Source of the DNA: Pseudoalteromonas sp. N1230-9
GTDB lineage: Bacteria > Pseudomonadota > Gammaproteobacteria > Enterobacterales > Alteromonadaceae
Reading direction: 5' to 3'
Assembly (NCBI RefSeq): GCF_032716425.1
Contig: NZ_CP090419.1
Span: 855,001 to 919,000 of the forward strand
DNA length: 64,000 nt
The notes beneath the pieces were generated by a model, which was given only the letters and a program-made list of their open reading frames with translations, was not told the origin of the DNA and made no database searches. The translations under genes were made by a program, and so were the position numbers. Each line of letters opens with the position of its first letter. Position 1 is the stretch's first letter. This document shows, piece by piece, positions 50,542 to 59,961 of the stretch.

Positions 50542-51768
50542 ATGAATGAGATTTTCTTAGGCGTTGGTGTTTTCATCGCTATCGTTGTTATTTTAGTTTT
50601 AGTTATCATTGGTGCTAAATCTAAATTAGTAGCAAGCGGCGATATCATCATCGGAATTAATGGCGACCCAGATAAAGCTATTAAAACATCAGCAGGTAGC
50701 AAGCTATTAGGTGCCCTAGCTGATTCAGGTATCTTCGTTTCATCTGCATGTGGTGGCGGTGGCTCTTGTGGTCAGTGTCGTGTACACATCAAAGAAGGTG
50801 GCGGCGATATCTTACCAACAGAACTTGATCACATCTCTAAAGGTGAAGCGCGTGAAGGCTGCCGTTTAGCGTGTCAGGTAAATGTTAAAAACGACATGGA
50901 AATTGAACTTGAAGAGTCAATTTTCGGTGTTAAGAAGTGGGACTGTACAGTTATCTCTAACGATAACAAGGCAACTTTCATCAAGGAACTTAAATTACAA
51001 ATTCCTGATGGCGAGTCAGTACCGTTCCGTGCCGGTGGTTATATTCAAATTGAAGCACCAGCACACCACGTTAAATACGCTGACTTCGATATTCCAGAAG
51101 AGTATCGTGGCGACTGGAACCACTTCGGTTTCTTCGATCTGGAGTCTAAAGTAGATGACGAAACAATTCGTGCATACTCAATGGCTAACTACCCAGAAGA
51201 AGAAGGCATTATCATGCTTAACGTGCGTATCGCTACGCCGCCGCCAAGAGACCTAAGCCTTCCATGTGGTAAAATGTCTTCGTACATTTGGTCACTAAAA
51301 GAAGGTGATAAAGTGACTATTTCTGGCCCATTCGGTGAGTTCTTCGCGAAAGACACTGATGCAGAAATGGTATTCGTAGGTGGTGGTGCAGGTATGGCAC
51401 CAATGCGTTCACATATCTTTGACCAACTTAAGCGTTTAAATTCTAAGCGTAAGATGAGCTTCTGGTATGGTGCGCGTTCTAAGCGTGAAATGTTCTACGT
51501 AGAAGATTTCGACGGCTTAGCAGCAGAAAACGATAACTTCGTATGGCATACAGCACTGTCTGATCCACAACCAGAAGATAACTGGGAAGGTTACACAGGC
51601 TTCATCCACAACGTACTTTATGAAAACTACTTGAAAGATCATGAAGCGCCTGAAGATTGTGAGTTCTACATGTGTGGTCCTCCAATGATGAACGCGGCTG
51701 TTATCAATATGCTTAAAGACTTAGGTGTAGAAGACGAAAACATCTTATTAGATGACTTCGGTGGCTAA
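50542..51768 (+). CDS. nqrF: Na+-translocating NADH:quinone reductase subunit F
   Basis: The 408-residue NADH-oxidising subunit has an N-terminal helix (about 4-24). A [2Fe-2S] ferredoxin domain follows with ligands in [15 protein letters not shown] and a fourth Cys in GCRLACQV. The FAD domain has [12 protein letters not shown] and the NADH domain has [14 protein letters not shown]. Electrons enter the pump here. AGCGAGGA precedes the ATG. A strong terminator follows, so apbE and nqrM are transcribed at least partly on their own. Confidence 0.97.
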   Translation: MNEIFLGVGVFIAIVVILVLVIIGAKSKLVASGDIIIGINGDPDKAIKTSAGSKLLGALADSGIFVSSACGGGGSCGQCRVHIKEGGGDILPTELDHISKGEAREGCRLACQVNVKNDMEIELEESIFGVKKWDCTVISNDNKATFIKELKLQIPDGESVPFRAGGYIQIEAPAHHVKYADFDIPEEYRGDWNHFGFFDLESKVDDETIRAYSMANYPEEEGIIMLNVRIATPPPRDLSLPCGKMSSYIWSLKEGDKVTISGPFGEFFAKDTDAEMVFVGGGAGMAPMRSHIFDQLKRLNSKRKMSFWYGARSKREMFYVEDFDGLAAENDNFVWHTALSDPQPEDNWEGYTGFIHNVLYENYLKDHEAPEDCEFYMCGPPMMNAAVINMLKDLGVEDENILLDDFGG

Positions 51769-51804
51769 CACCATACACAAAACAATAAGTTTTGGTTAGA
51801 ATAC

Positions 51805-51841
51805 AAGCCTCGTAGCACAATGTGTTACGAGGCTTTTTTTA
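51805..51841 (+). terminator. terminator of the nqrABCDEF operon
   Basis: The stem AAGCCTCGTA / TACGAGGCTT is followed by seven or more T. It lies about 37 bp after the nqrF stop. Confidence 0.9.
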
Positions 51842-51880
51842 TTTTTATACCAACGTCACGGTATCCTAAAGGTGAGTGCT

Positions 51881-52912
51881 ATGAATAGAGTGTTTTATCG
51901 CCAAGGCTTGATGGCCTTTTTTTTACTAACTATTACTTTACTCATGGCAGGTTGTAGCCAAGCAGATAAAGCTGAGGAGCATTATTTCGAAGGCAAAACC
52001 ATGGGAACGACTTATCACATCAAGGTATTTGCTGAACCTTCTAAACTAGAAGGGGCTGATTTACATTCTGAAATTAAGCAAGCACTCAAAGATGTAAACC
52101 AATCTATGTCAACTTACATTGCTGATTCAGAAATTAACCAGTTCAACCAGTTACCAGCAGGGCAGGTTATGCCGATTAGTGATGATTTCCGTAAGGTTGT
52201 GGCTGAGTCAATTCGCCTTGGTGAATCAACAAAAACCCTTGATGTGACAATGGGGCCACTTATTGACTTATGGGGCTTTGGTCCAGATAAAAAGCCGACT
52301 AAACGCCCGACTGATGAAGCCTTAGCGGCGATGATTGAAAAGATTGGTGTTGATAAGCTTGAATTAACAGATTCAGGCCTTATGAAAACGATAGACGGTT
52401 TAGAACTGTCGTTTTCGGCTACGGCAAAAGGCTACGGCATAGATAAAGTTGCAGAGGTTATTGAAAGCCACGGCTTAACAAATTATATGGTTGAGATAGG
52501 TGGTGAGCTACGTGTATCGGGTATTAAGCCAGACAACATCACGTGGAAAATTGCAATTGAGCAGCCAGATGCAGAGCCTGGCGTGCGCAAAGTACATAAA
52601 GTGATTGAACCAGGTACCAATGGTATTGCCACATCAGGTGACTACAGAATTTTTTATGAAATGGATGGTGTGACATATAGTCACTTAATTGATCCTGTAA
52701 CAGGCATGCCAAGTCGTCATGACTTAGTGTCGGTCACAGTATTGCATCCTTCAGCAATGACGGCTGATGGCTTAGCAACAGCATTGACAGTTATGGGGAT
52801 GGATCGTGCCCAAAAATATGCTGAAGAACATAGTCTGCCGGTATATTTAATTGGTAAGTCAGACAATGGCTTAGTCACTTATTCAAGCCCTGCTTTTAAA
52901 CCTTATTTGTAG
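51881..52912 (+). CDS. apbE: FAD:protein FMN transferase
   Basis: The 343-residue ApbE lipoprotein has a lipobox LMAGC in the first 30 residues. The family blocks are KTMGTTYHIKVF, TMGPLIDLWGFGP, TAKGYGIDKV, VEIGGELRVSG, and SHLIDPVTGMP with Mg2+ and FAD ligands. It transfers FMN from FAD to the Thr of the SGAT motifs in NqrB and NqrC, which explains its position. The ATG at 51881 has AAGGTGA upstream and is preferred to a GTG three codons earlier. Confidence 0.94.
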   Translation: MNRVFYRQGLMAFFLLTITLLMAGCSQADKAEEHYFEGKTMGTTYHIKVFAEPSKLEGADLHSEIKQALKDVNQSMSTYIADSEINQFNQLPAGQVMPISDDFRKVVAESIRLGESTKTLDVTMGPLIDLWGFGPDKKPTKRPTDEALAAMIEKIGVDKLELTDSGLMKTIDGLELSFSATAKGYGIDKVAEVIESHGLTNYMVEIGGELRVSGIKPDNITWKIAIEQPDAEPGVRKVHKVIEPGTNGIATSGDYRIFYEMDGVTYSHLIDPVTGMPSRHDLVSVTVLHPSAMTADGLATALTVMGMDRAQKYAEEHSLPVYLIGKSDNGLVTYSSPAFKPYL

Positions 52913-52991
52913 CAGGGCAAGAAGCAGTTTATAATGCATACAGCCCAACAGGTTGGGCTCATTTTTATTGCTGAACAATAGGGGCAAAGCA

Positions 52992-53204
52992 ATGTCACTT
53001 TTTCTTCTTACATTTGGTCTACTTATTTTAATTGTGGCAGCGATGGCTGTTGGTATGATTGTGCAAAAGAAATCTATGGCCAGTAGTTGTGGCGGCCTAG
53101 GTGCTGTTGGTATCGACAAAGCCTGCGACTGCGACGACCCGTGTGACAAGCGCAAAAAGCGCATGGCAAAAGAACAAGTCTGGAAAGAGAATCAAATTCT
53201 TTAA
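52992..53204 (+). CDS. nqrM: (Na+)-NQR maturation protein NqrM
   Basis: The 70-residue protein (DUF539 family) has one membrane helix (residues 2-22) and the conserved Cys cluster SSCGGLGAVGIDKACDC, then DDPCDKRKKR. It is needed for assembly of active NQR, probably by delivering iron to the Cys centre of NqrD/NqrE. GGGGCAAAG precedes the ATG at 52992. The longer frame from 52953 is not supported. It follows apbE by 79 bp. Confidence 0.93.
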   Translation: MSLFLLTFGLLILIVAAMAVGMIVQKKSMASSCGGLGAVGIDKACDCDDPCDKRKKRMAKEQVWKENQIL

Positions 53205-53210
53205 CCACAA

Positions 53211-53236
53211 AAAAAAGCGCCTTTAGGCGCTTTTTT
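53211..53236. terminator. bidirectional terminator after nqrM
   Basis: The stem AAAAAAGCGCC / GGCGCTTTTTT with a TTTA loop lies between nqrM and the convergent carboxypeptidase gene and can serve both. Confidence 0.9.
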
Positions 53237-53244
53237 AATGTTTA

Positions 53245-54597
53245 TTAATTGAGTTTTATGAGTTCTGAACCTAGTACTGCGTATTTTATGGTTTGTCCTT
53301 GGTAAAGTAAGAATGCCGCTGAGGCGTGCAATTTAGGTTGTGAATCAAATGCGCCTTGGCACCGGTAAACTGGCCAGTGGGAACGGTTATCTAGTTTCGC
53401 GAAATCCCCTGAAAAGCAGCTATAACCTTGCTTTAATAGCTCTTTATAATGCCTCTTATTAAGCTTAATTGGTTCTGTTAAAGAAAAACCTTTACCTGGG
53501 TTATAAACGAGCTTGTTGGCATCTATTTGAGTGTAGCCACGGCGAATGCTACTTATATCTCCCAGCTCTTTGATACGTGGTGCATTACCTTTGTTATTAA
53601 TGGCTATATCTATTTTGTAATCACCGTAATGGCTCTGTACATTCACATCATCAATAAGTAGATCGACCCAGTTATTACTAGCATTAAAAGGAATTGCATT
53701 GTATTGGTTAATGCTGGCTGCTTTCCACGTGCCATTTTGTAGTGTATCGATTATCTCTTTATAAAGTACACGATTTACTTTTCGCGCAACTTGGCGATGA
53801 GGGTCGTTCGGGTAAGCACCTGATTCAATTAATATAGTGCGAATACCCATTTCGGAAAATGTATCACCAAAGCTTCGATACGAGTAACTGTCGTTATACT
53901 TTGCTAGGTGCCCTGGGATCATCGTTTCAATTGTTTTAGCTAAGTGAGCGATAAGCTGCATGGCTTCGCCACGGCTAGTATTAATCTCTCTTGCATCATT
54001 ATAGGCAGGGGCGAGTACAGAAATAGTAGCTTGATTCCCTTTTTTTCCTGCACCGTAATACGCGTTCTGATCATGCAAGTTAAAGCCAAAGTCAGGTTTA
54101 AACTCCTTAGCGGCACGCATGAGTGTTTGCCCCTCTGGGGTCCTCAATGCTTTTGCATCACGGTTTAGATCAATACCTTGTGCATTGTGACGCGTTTGAG
54201 CTTTGGCACCGTCAGGATTAATCATGGGAATAATCCTGAGCGTTAGTTTGTCTTGCCAGCTTTGTAGCCAGTGAGCGTTTTCGGGCAAAGTTATAAAATC
54301 AAGAAAATCCATAAGTGCAGCGGTTGCCGTGTTTTCATCACCATGCATTTGACTCCACATCATCACTTTTGTGGTGCCAGAGCCTATATCAAGAGCGTAA
54401 ATGGGTTGACTGTGGTACGATCTACCGAGTTGCCGTAGTGTAATTGCAGGATGCTTGGCTATGCGGTTTAAAACAGGTTTTATATCTGTGAGATTAATCG
54501 CTGCTTTATCAAAACCATCAACCTCGTTATTTTCAATTTCAGTGGCAATTATTGGTGTACTGATTAGCAAAGTCATGGCAAGTATACAGCCCCGCAT
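53245..54597 (-). CDS. secreted M14-family zinc carboxypeptidase
   Basis: The 450-residue protein has a signal peptide (ILAMTLLISTPIIA, cleavage near residue 19). The M14 catalytic domain carries the zinc ligands in SQMHGDENTA (HxxE) and a third His in FGFNLHDQN. DLNRDAK holds the substrate-binding Asn-Arg, and the general-base Glu lies in TILIESGAYP. About 130 C-terminal residues follow with no known domain. It would remove C-terminal residues from peptides outside the cytoplasm. It is monocistronic. Confidence 0.9.
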   Translation of the reverse strand: MRGCILAMTLLISTPIIATEIENNEVDGFDKAAINLTDIKPVLNRIAKHPAITLRQLGRSYHSQPIYALDIGSGTTKVMMWSQMHGDENTATAALMDFLDFITLPENAHWLQSWQDKLTLRIIPMINPDGAKAQTRHNAQGIDLNRDAKALRTPEGQTLMRAAKEFKPDFGFNLHDQNAYYGAGKKGNQATISVLAPAYNDAREINTSRGEAMQLIAHLAKTIETMIPGHLAKYNDSYSYRSFGDTFSEMGIRTILIESGAYPNDPHRQVARKVNRVLYKEIIDTLQNGTWKAASINQYNAIPFNASNNWVDLLIDDVNVQSHYGDYKIDIAINNKGNAPRIKELGDISSIRRGYTQIDANKLVYNPGKGFSLTEPIKLNKRHYKELLKQGYSCFSGDFAKLDNRSHWPVYRCQGAFDSQPKLHASAAFLLYQGQTIKYAVLGSELIKLN

Positions 54598-54778
54598 AAG
54601 ATATCCTTTATTCCTTTTTGTTTTAATGCTAAGAATATTATATTTGCATTCGTTTGGCTAACTTTTGTTCAACCTTATCTTCTTGTTTTTATTCTTTTTA
54701 ACTTTGGGGTACTTAGCAGCGCGCGTCTTTAGTTGATTTTTTATAGAAGCACACAGAATAGAGGCGCTATTATTGAAT

Positions 54779-54808
54779 CTTGCTCTTGGAATATTTCCCA
54801 AGAGCAAG
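54779..54808 (-). terminator. hairpin after the GlyGly-CTERM gene
   Basis: A perfect 11-bp stem CTTGCTCTTGG / CCAAGAGCAAG with an 8-nt loop lies 22 bp beyond the stop of the minus-strand gene. No long T-run follows, so termination is likely but not certain. Confidence 0.6.
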
Positions 54809-54829
54809 TAAAGGTTGGAGTTGTTAAGT

Positions 54830-57800
54830 TTATACAGTGAAAGAAAACTTCGATTTACGCAGCAGTCCCACAATGGCAAGTAATGAAAGAATATAGAAGG
54901 GCATACTGCCCCCGCTTTTTTCTTTTGTTTCTTCGCCATTATCGTCTGTATCATCGGCTTTAGTGGTTATAGTAACTGTACTTGGCTCAGAGTAGCTCAT
55001 ACCATCAAAAACGCGGTACTGAAAGCTAGTTTCGTAGCTTGTATTAGTTTGCGGCGTATATGATGCGATTCCACTGTTGTTGTCTAATGTTACTGAACCT
55101 ATGCTTGGCTCAGATACAAGCTCATAAGTAAGTGGATCTGAATCTGCATCTTGGGCTAATAGTTCGAATTGAGCTGCTTCAGATTGATTGATAATTAATT
55201 CCAGAGCCTGTGTCTGTGGAGATGTATTGGTATGATTTATTGTAATCATTTTATCAATATTTAAACCAATTTCGTTGCTTATATTAACAACAAAATTAGC
55301 TGGCTCTAACGTTGAGATTAATGGTGTATAGGTAAACTCACCCGTTGCATTATTACTAAACACAAACTCGCCTGATGCTGGCTGTACCTTTACGTTAAGT
55401 TGAAGATTACTGTTTTCACCTGCACCTGATAAGGAGAGAGTTTCGCTCAGTGGCGTGCGCCAATGAGCAGAAATTGAATTAGGCTCAATGACAAGAGGTG
55501 TTCCATCAATATTGACTGAAACCGACACACTTTCAGTGGCCCTTCCGCCTATAGACATAGAAAGCTCAAATTGGTCTAGGCCAACTTCGCCAGTTGTGGG
55601 AGTGTAACTAAAGTGGCCAAGAGCCCTATCGGTAAATGTAATATTGCCTTTGCTAGGTGCCTTTGAAATATAAAAGCGATAGTTGAAGGAATCTTTTTCG
55701 CTCAATGCTTTAAACTCAACAGGCGTGAACTTATTGGTGTTAAATTCAGCTACACTAAGTTGATAAGGTTGCTCTGTTTTTTCAGCGATTTTAAATAGTT
55801 CTCTGCCATTTGAATGTGTTATTAACCAATAAGTTTTTTCGTCAACTATTTCAATATCTGAATGTGTAGCGGCCACATCAAGAGTAACCAGCTTATTATA
55901 TTGTGCATTTGCCAAATTAAATACACCTAGTTCATTTTCGCAGGCGATATGAAGTTGGCCACTAAGATGTTGCTCAACAGCAATTAATTTTGATGATGCA
56001 CAGAAGTTAGCCACTTCTTGTTTGTTTCCTTGGGCGGAAATAGATACTAAAGCCCCGTCCTGAGTTGTTGTATACAATTGCTCGTTATTATTATACGTAA
56101 AAGTATCAAGTGATTGGATATCACCTAAATCAAGTAATGAGTGGGTGTTTTTAACAAAGTTATAGACAGCTGGCTGCTTGTTAATACCTGGATGCTCTAA
56201 CACAAGTTCTTTAATACCATCACCGTCAAAGTCAATTGTCGTTAGTAATTCTGATGTATCAAGTGGACGCTCACCAATAAGTGAAATCGTATATTTTATG
56301 CTGTCACTGTATAGCTCTCTGACTTCAAATGGTTTTGACTCATCAGAATACCATTCCGAATATTGGTAGAGGTACTCTTGGTTTCCATCACCGTCAATAT
56401 CACCCAATAGTTTGAAATAGCCAATAAAAGGTTGTTCGATATGATTAGACCCATCCATGTTCAATACATAGTGTTTCATAATACCGGGGTTCCACACCCC
56501 ATATTGATCCGGGTCACCTAGAGTCGAGTACACAATTTTATTATCGTTGTTTTTTCCAAAAGGTATAATTGAAACTTTCGTTACTATAGAATAAAAGTGT
56601 TTAGATACCCTTTTTGACCATGATTCAGTTTGTGTTACAGGGGATATATTTCTTAATACGGTATCATCTTCAACTAAATAGGAGCCACTATCCGGGGCTC
56701 GGTATGTCATCGTTACATTTTCATCGATAATCTTTATTTCTCTATTTTGTACAGCTAAATAAGCATTACCGTTAAAGCCGAGTTCAGTTACCTCACCGAA
56801 TTTCACTTGTTCAGAACTAAGCAAATTTCTTCGCACAATTGCTTCTTTTTGCTCATCGCCATATAAGTCTAAATATTCATAGACATAAAAGTATATATAA
56901 GGTTGGTGAGGGTCATATTCCTCTCTTGTGACGCTCCTGCCAATGACTTCTTCTTCTCTTGTTAAATAGTTATAGAAATAGTTAAAGTGAGTACTAGGAT
57001 ACAGATCATGGTACATCTCGGCATTGTTTTCAATGGCTGTATAATGTTGGTAAAGGTCGTTGTTGTAGTAAGGCGATCTACTAGTGTAATTTAACAAACC
57101 ACTATCTTGATTACAATCTTCTAGCGTACTCTCCAAAGGCCAAATAACGCTGTTTTTATTTACATCGATAGTACACCTTCCAGCTATTGCTTCATCCATG
57201 CCATCATTATTTAAGTCTTTGGCAAATAGGTATCTGCTTGTTACGGGGAGCTCGCCAACTTTTTTTACATCACTGCCTTGAATTTGGTAGATTTCGCCGT
57301 CCCATGTCAGCATTTCATTGAACAGATAATTGGTAAACTTTCCGACAGTAAACTCATAATGTGGCAGAGTGTAGTGCGCTTTTGTTTCGAGGCTATGCAT
57401 ATCTAGCGTATACATAGTACTTTCATTTATTAGTATAACCTCAATATTGCCATCGTTATCTATGTCTTTAAATTTAACGTTATCAGCAGTTATATTTGGG
57501 ATCTTTTTTACATATTTTCTAGCAGTTAAATTTACAAGGTGTGCGTTGCGTTGATCGCTAATAATAATAGCAAAGTGATTATCTGAATTTTTATCGTAAT
57601 AAATTTCAAACGAAGTAATTGATTCTCCTTCGCTCTCAAACTCTATTGCATTGGTTACTGGCGTGTTGACAGTTTCATCATTGCCGATGATACTAATAAT
57701 ATACAACCTTTGGCTGTCATCATTAATCATTGCAATGATGTCTTTATTCGAATCATTATCAATATCGATCACTCTAACATTACTTAAATCATCAAAGCTT

Positions 57801-57889
57801 GAAAAATGCTTCATTTTTTCTACGTCGGCGTATGATGATTGAGTAGTTAACATCAAGCTGAGAAGTGTCGATGTAATAGCAAACTTCAT
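54830..57889 (-). CDS. large surface protein with FG-GAP-like and Ig-like repeats and a GlyGly-CTERM tail
   Basis: The 1019-residue protein has a signal peptide (cleavage after SSYA, residue 21). The first two thirds hold at least five acidic calcium-loop repeats of the FG-GAP/VCBS kind: DIDNDSNKD at 42, DIDNDGNIE at 142, DLNNDGMDE at 225, then DIDGDGNQE and DFDGDGIKE. Residues about 720-960 form Ig/cadherin-like repeats with FSYTPTTGEVG, FTYTP and ASYTP. The end EKSGGSMPFYILSLLAIVGL, then LRKSK, is a GlyGly-CTERM sorting signal, the substrate type of rhombosortase. Such tails mark proteins exported by type II secretion and attached to or released from the surface. No enzymatic domain is evident; an adhesin or binding role is possible. 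Confidence 0.82.
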   Translation of the reverse strand: MKFAITSTLLSLMLTTQSSYADVEKMKHFSSFDDLSNVRVIDIDNDSNKDIIAMINDDSQRLYIISIIGNDETVNTPVTNAIEFESEGESITSFEIYYDKNSDNHFAIIISDQRNAHLVNLTARKYVKKIPNITADNVKFKDIDNDGNIEVILINESTMYTLDMHSLETKAHYTLPHYEFTVGKFTNYLFNEMLTWDGEIYQIQGSDVKKVGELPVTSRYLFAKDLNNDGMDEAIAGRCTIDVNKNSVIWPLESTLEDCNQDSGLLNYTSRSPYYNNDLYQHYTAIENNAEMYHDLYPSTHFNYFYNYLTREEEVIGRSVTREEYDPHQPYIYFYVYEYLDLYGDEQKEAIVRRNLLSSEQVKFGEVTELGFNGNAYLAVQNREIKIIDENVTMTYRAPDSGSYLVEDDTVLRNISPVTQTESWSKRVSKHFYSIVTKVSIIPFGKNNDNKIVYSTLGDPDQYGVWNPGIMKHYVLNMDGSNHIEQPFIGYFKLLGDIDGDGNQEYLYQYSEWYSDESKPFEVRELYSDSIKYTISLIGERPLDTSELLTTIDFDGDGIKELVLEHPGINKQPAVYNFVKNTHSLLDLGDIQSLDTFTYNNNEQLYTTTQDGALVSISAQGNKQEVANFCASSKLIAVEQHLSGQLHIACENELGVFNLANAQYNKLVTLDVAATHSDIEIVDEKTYWLITHSNGRELFKIAEKTEQPYQLSVAEFNTNKFTPVEFKALSEKDSFNYRFYISKAPSKGNITFTDRALGHFSYTPTTGEVGLDQFELSMSIGGRATESVSVSVNIDGTPLVIEPNSISAHWRTPLSETLSLSGAGENSNLQLNVKVQPASGEFVFSNNATGEFTYTPLISTLEPANFVVNISNEIGLNIDKMITINHTNTSPQTQALELIINQSEAAQFELLAQDADSDPLTYELVSEPSIGSVTLDNNSGIASYTPQTNTSYETSFQYRVFDGMSYSEPSTVTITTKADDTDDNGEETKEKSGGSMPFYILSLLAIVGLLRKSKFSFTV

Positions 57890-58387
57890 ATTATTCCCTT
57901 AAAAATAGTTTCGCGTTTTTGTTTTGGACCCTTGTATATTAACAACAAGAGGTAATAGTAAATTAACATACTTTATTATGCTGCGTAACTGAATTAGGGA
58001 ATGAAAAATAAAAAAGTGATGCTATTTAGAATGCTTCTGGATTTAAGTACTGGTACACAGCTGTCTCAAGCTGCATTACCTTACAGTATTAAGAAGTTTT
58101 TATACAATTTCTTTCCTATCTATTTCACTTTGTAATATAAAATCCCCAAATTTTTTAGGTGGTTATCTAAGTTAGTGTTGGTTGTTTACATTTTTTTATA
58201 GCTTAATTAAATGCTGGTTAACTGAGCACTGTTAATTTTTTCTTGTATGATAAGTTGACTTTGTTATACTCCACATCGAAATTTCAGTAATTACTGAAAC
58301 TTTATTGATGAAGATCATGTTACCGCATTAAAAAATAGGGTAGGGCAACTACCTTAAATGTGGTGAAAGTTTTAAAAGGCGTGAGTT
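57890..58387. other. 500-bp intergenic region between divergent genes
   Basis: This AT-rich gap separates the surface-protein gene (minus) from the unknown gene at 58388 (plus). It contains a 44-codon frame at 58001-58135 (MKNKKVMLFRML at the start) with a poorly spaced ribosome site, which I do not count as a gene. A TATACT box at 58265-58270 and an 18-bp palindrome at 58282 lie near its right end. Nothing else was recognised. Confidence 0.5.
58282..58299. promoter_or_regulatory. 18-bp perfect palindrome, likely operator
   Basis: TTTCAGTAATTACTGAAA is its own reverse complement. It begins 12 bp after a TATACT -10-like box (58265-58270), so it would cover the transcription start of the gene at 58388. 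That is the usual position of a repressor operator. The binding protein is unknown. Confidence 0.6.
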
Positions 58388-58807
58388 TTGCGAGCAATTA
58401 ATCAGTCACAAGGTGTCAAACAGTCTAGTTTAGCTAGATTGCAATTGGCTGCGCGTGCGTTTTTTGCTGGTAAAGAGCTAATGTCGGTTTTAGCTTTGCT
58501 GCTGATTAATTCAGCCATGCTAATCAACGGTACATTAGAAGATGCTCACGGGCTAAGAAGTTTATTAAGCGAAGGTGCTTTATACGAAACACCATTACTT
58601 AATGTGTTGAGCTTTTTAGCTTACCCAGTGGTGTCTTGCCAATTACTTATTGGTTTATGCTGGTTGGTCTTCCATTTCTTCCCTGCGCGTCGTGCAGGTG
58701 TCATTTTACGTAAAGCGGCCTTCGCAGCGCGTGAAACGATAAAGTCTTTAGTAGTACACAGCGCTCATGGCTGTCGTGCTCCTCCTCGTGTAAATGGTTG
58801 TCTGTAA
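58388..58807 (+). CDS. uncharacterised membrane protein upstream of the cyo operon
   Basis: I do not recognise this 139-residue protein. It has a basic N-terminus, one hydrophobic segment at about 32-50 (MSVLALLLINSAMLING) and a longer one at about 70-94 (LLNVLSFLAYPVVSCQLLIG, then LCWLVFHFF). A basic, Cys-containing C-terminus (HGCRAPPRVNGCL) follows. The start is a TTG with AAGGCGTGAG upstream; an internal ATG at about codon 32 is less likely because it would begin within a helix. It reads toward cyoA with a 237-bp gap that shows no terminator, so it may share transcription with cyo. Confidence 0.6.
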   Translation: MRAINQSQGVKQSSLARLQLAARAFFAGKELMSVLALLLINSAMLINGTLEDAHGLRSLLSEGALYETPLLNVLSFLAYPVVSCQLLIGLCWLVFHFFPARRAGVILRKAAFAARETIKSLVVHSAHGCRAPPRVNGCL

Positions 58808-59044
58808 ATAAGCTTTGTTGCTTAAGTTCAGCCATTTTAGTCATTTGCTAAGTTGTCTTTACTAAGCACCTAGTGGGCCTTCTGCGTCCAAATTTCAGTC
58901 AGCTAACCTAATTATTCCCACATTTTAGCGTGCCGATTTTCTGTGCTCGTTACTTGGCTGGGGATGTCTGTGGCCGTTTTTTGCTACAGAGAAGCGTCGT
59001 GTACTTATCGACAAGTGTTAACTTTTAGGTTGTAGGATATTCCT

Positions 59045-59959
59045 TTGTCAATTCGTAACCTTTGTAATATTGCTCTAGCGTCTTTAGTGCTGGCTTTGTC
59101 TGGCTGTAAAGGCGGGGTACTTGATCCAAAAGGTCAAATTGGGGCTGACGAAAAGTATTTAATTATCGTAGCGACGGTATTAATGCTGATTGTTGTAATC
59201 CCAGTTATTGCCATGACAATTTATTTTGCATGGAAATACCGTGATGGACGAGACCAAGAAATTTATGCTCCTAAGTGGGCTCACTCAAACAAGATTGAAG
59301 CGGTTGTATGGACCATTCCGATTATTATTGTGGTTATTTTAGGTGTGATCACTTGGCAATCAACGCAAGATCTTGACCCTTATAAACCACTTGAAGGGAA
59401 GGGTGAGCACCTTACTGTAGAAGTGGTGTCTTTAAACTGGAAATGGTTATTTATTTACCCAGAGCAAGGCATTGCAACAGTGAATGAGTTGGTTTTTCCG
59501 GCTAACGTGCCTGTTCAATACAAGATCACCTCAGAAAGCACCATGAATTCGTTTTTCATACCTCAGCTTGGTAGCCAAATTTACTCAATGGCAGGCATGG
59601 AAACCAAACTTCACTTGATAGCTGATGAACCAGGAACTTTTAAAGGTTTCTCTGCAAATTACAGCGGTGCTGGTTTCACGGGTATGAAGTTTAATGCCAT
59701 TGCTACCCCAACCCAAGCTGATTTCGATGCATGGGTAAATAAGGTTAAAAATACAGGATCTGCGCTTACTAAACAGACCTATGTTGAACTTGCTAAGCCA
59801 AGTGAGTACGACCCAGTTAAATACTACGCCAGTGTTGATAAAGATATGTTCCATTCAATCGTAATGAAATATATGCAAGCGCATGGCTCACACGGTGCAA
59901 TGCAACACGCAATGCCAGAGCACTCAGCTCATAAAGGGCATAGCGAGGACGAGGAATAA
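59045..59959 (+). CDS. cyoA: cytochrome o ubiquinol oxidase subunit II
   Basis: The 304-residue CyoA is a lipoprotein (lipobox LALSGC) with two membrane helices (about 35-60 and 80-103). A cupredoxin domain follows, in which [20 protein letters not shown] and [15 protein letters not shown] are present but the Cu-A ligands are absent. This marks a quinol rather than cytochrome c oxidase. The His-rich tail ([19 protein letters not shown]) is unusual and may bind metal. The start is a TTG with GTAGGA eight bases upstream. Its 3' end is two bases from cyoB. Confidence 0.95.
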   Translation: MSIRNLCNIALASLVLALSGCKGGVLDPKGQIGADEKYLIIVATVLMLIVVIPVIAMTIYFAWKYRDGRDQEIYAPKWAHSNKIEAVVWTIPIIIVVILGVITWQSTQDLDPYKPLEGKGEHLTVEVVSLNWKWLFIYPEQGIATVNELVFPANVPVQYKITSESTMNSFFIPQLGSQIYSMAGMETKLHLIADEPGTFKGFSANYSGAGFTGMKFNAIATPTQADFDAWVNKVKNTGSALTKQTYVELAKPSEYDPVKYYASVDKDMFHSIVMKYMQAHGSHGAMQHAMPEHSAHKGHSEDEE

Positions 59960-59961
59960 TC

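Noticed and set aside
54658..54954. 98-codon minus-strand frame overlapping the end of the surface-protein gene
   Set aside because: It is out of frame with the surface protein, low in complexity (Lys-rich), and crosses a hairpin. It is a shadow frame.
58001..58135. 44-codon frame in the gap before the unknown membrane gene
   Set aside because: The purine-rich stretch is too close to the ATG, and the composition is simply AT-rich. No other support exists.
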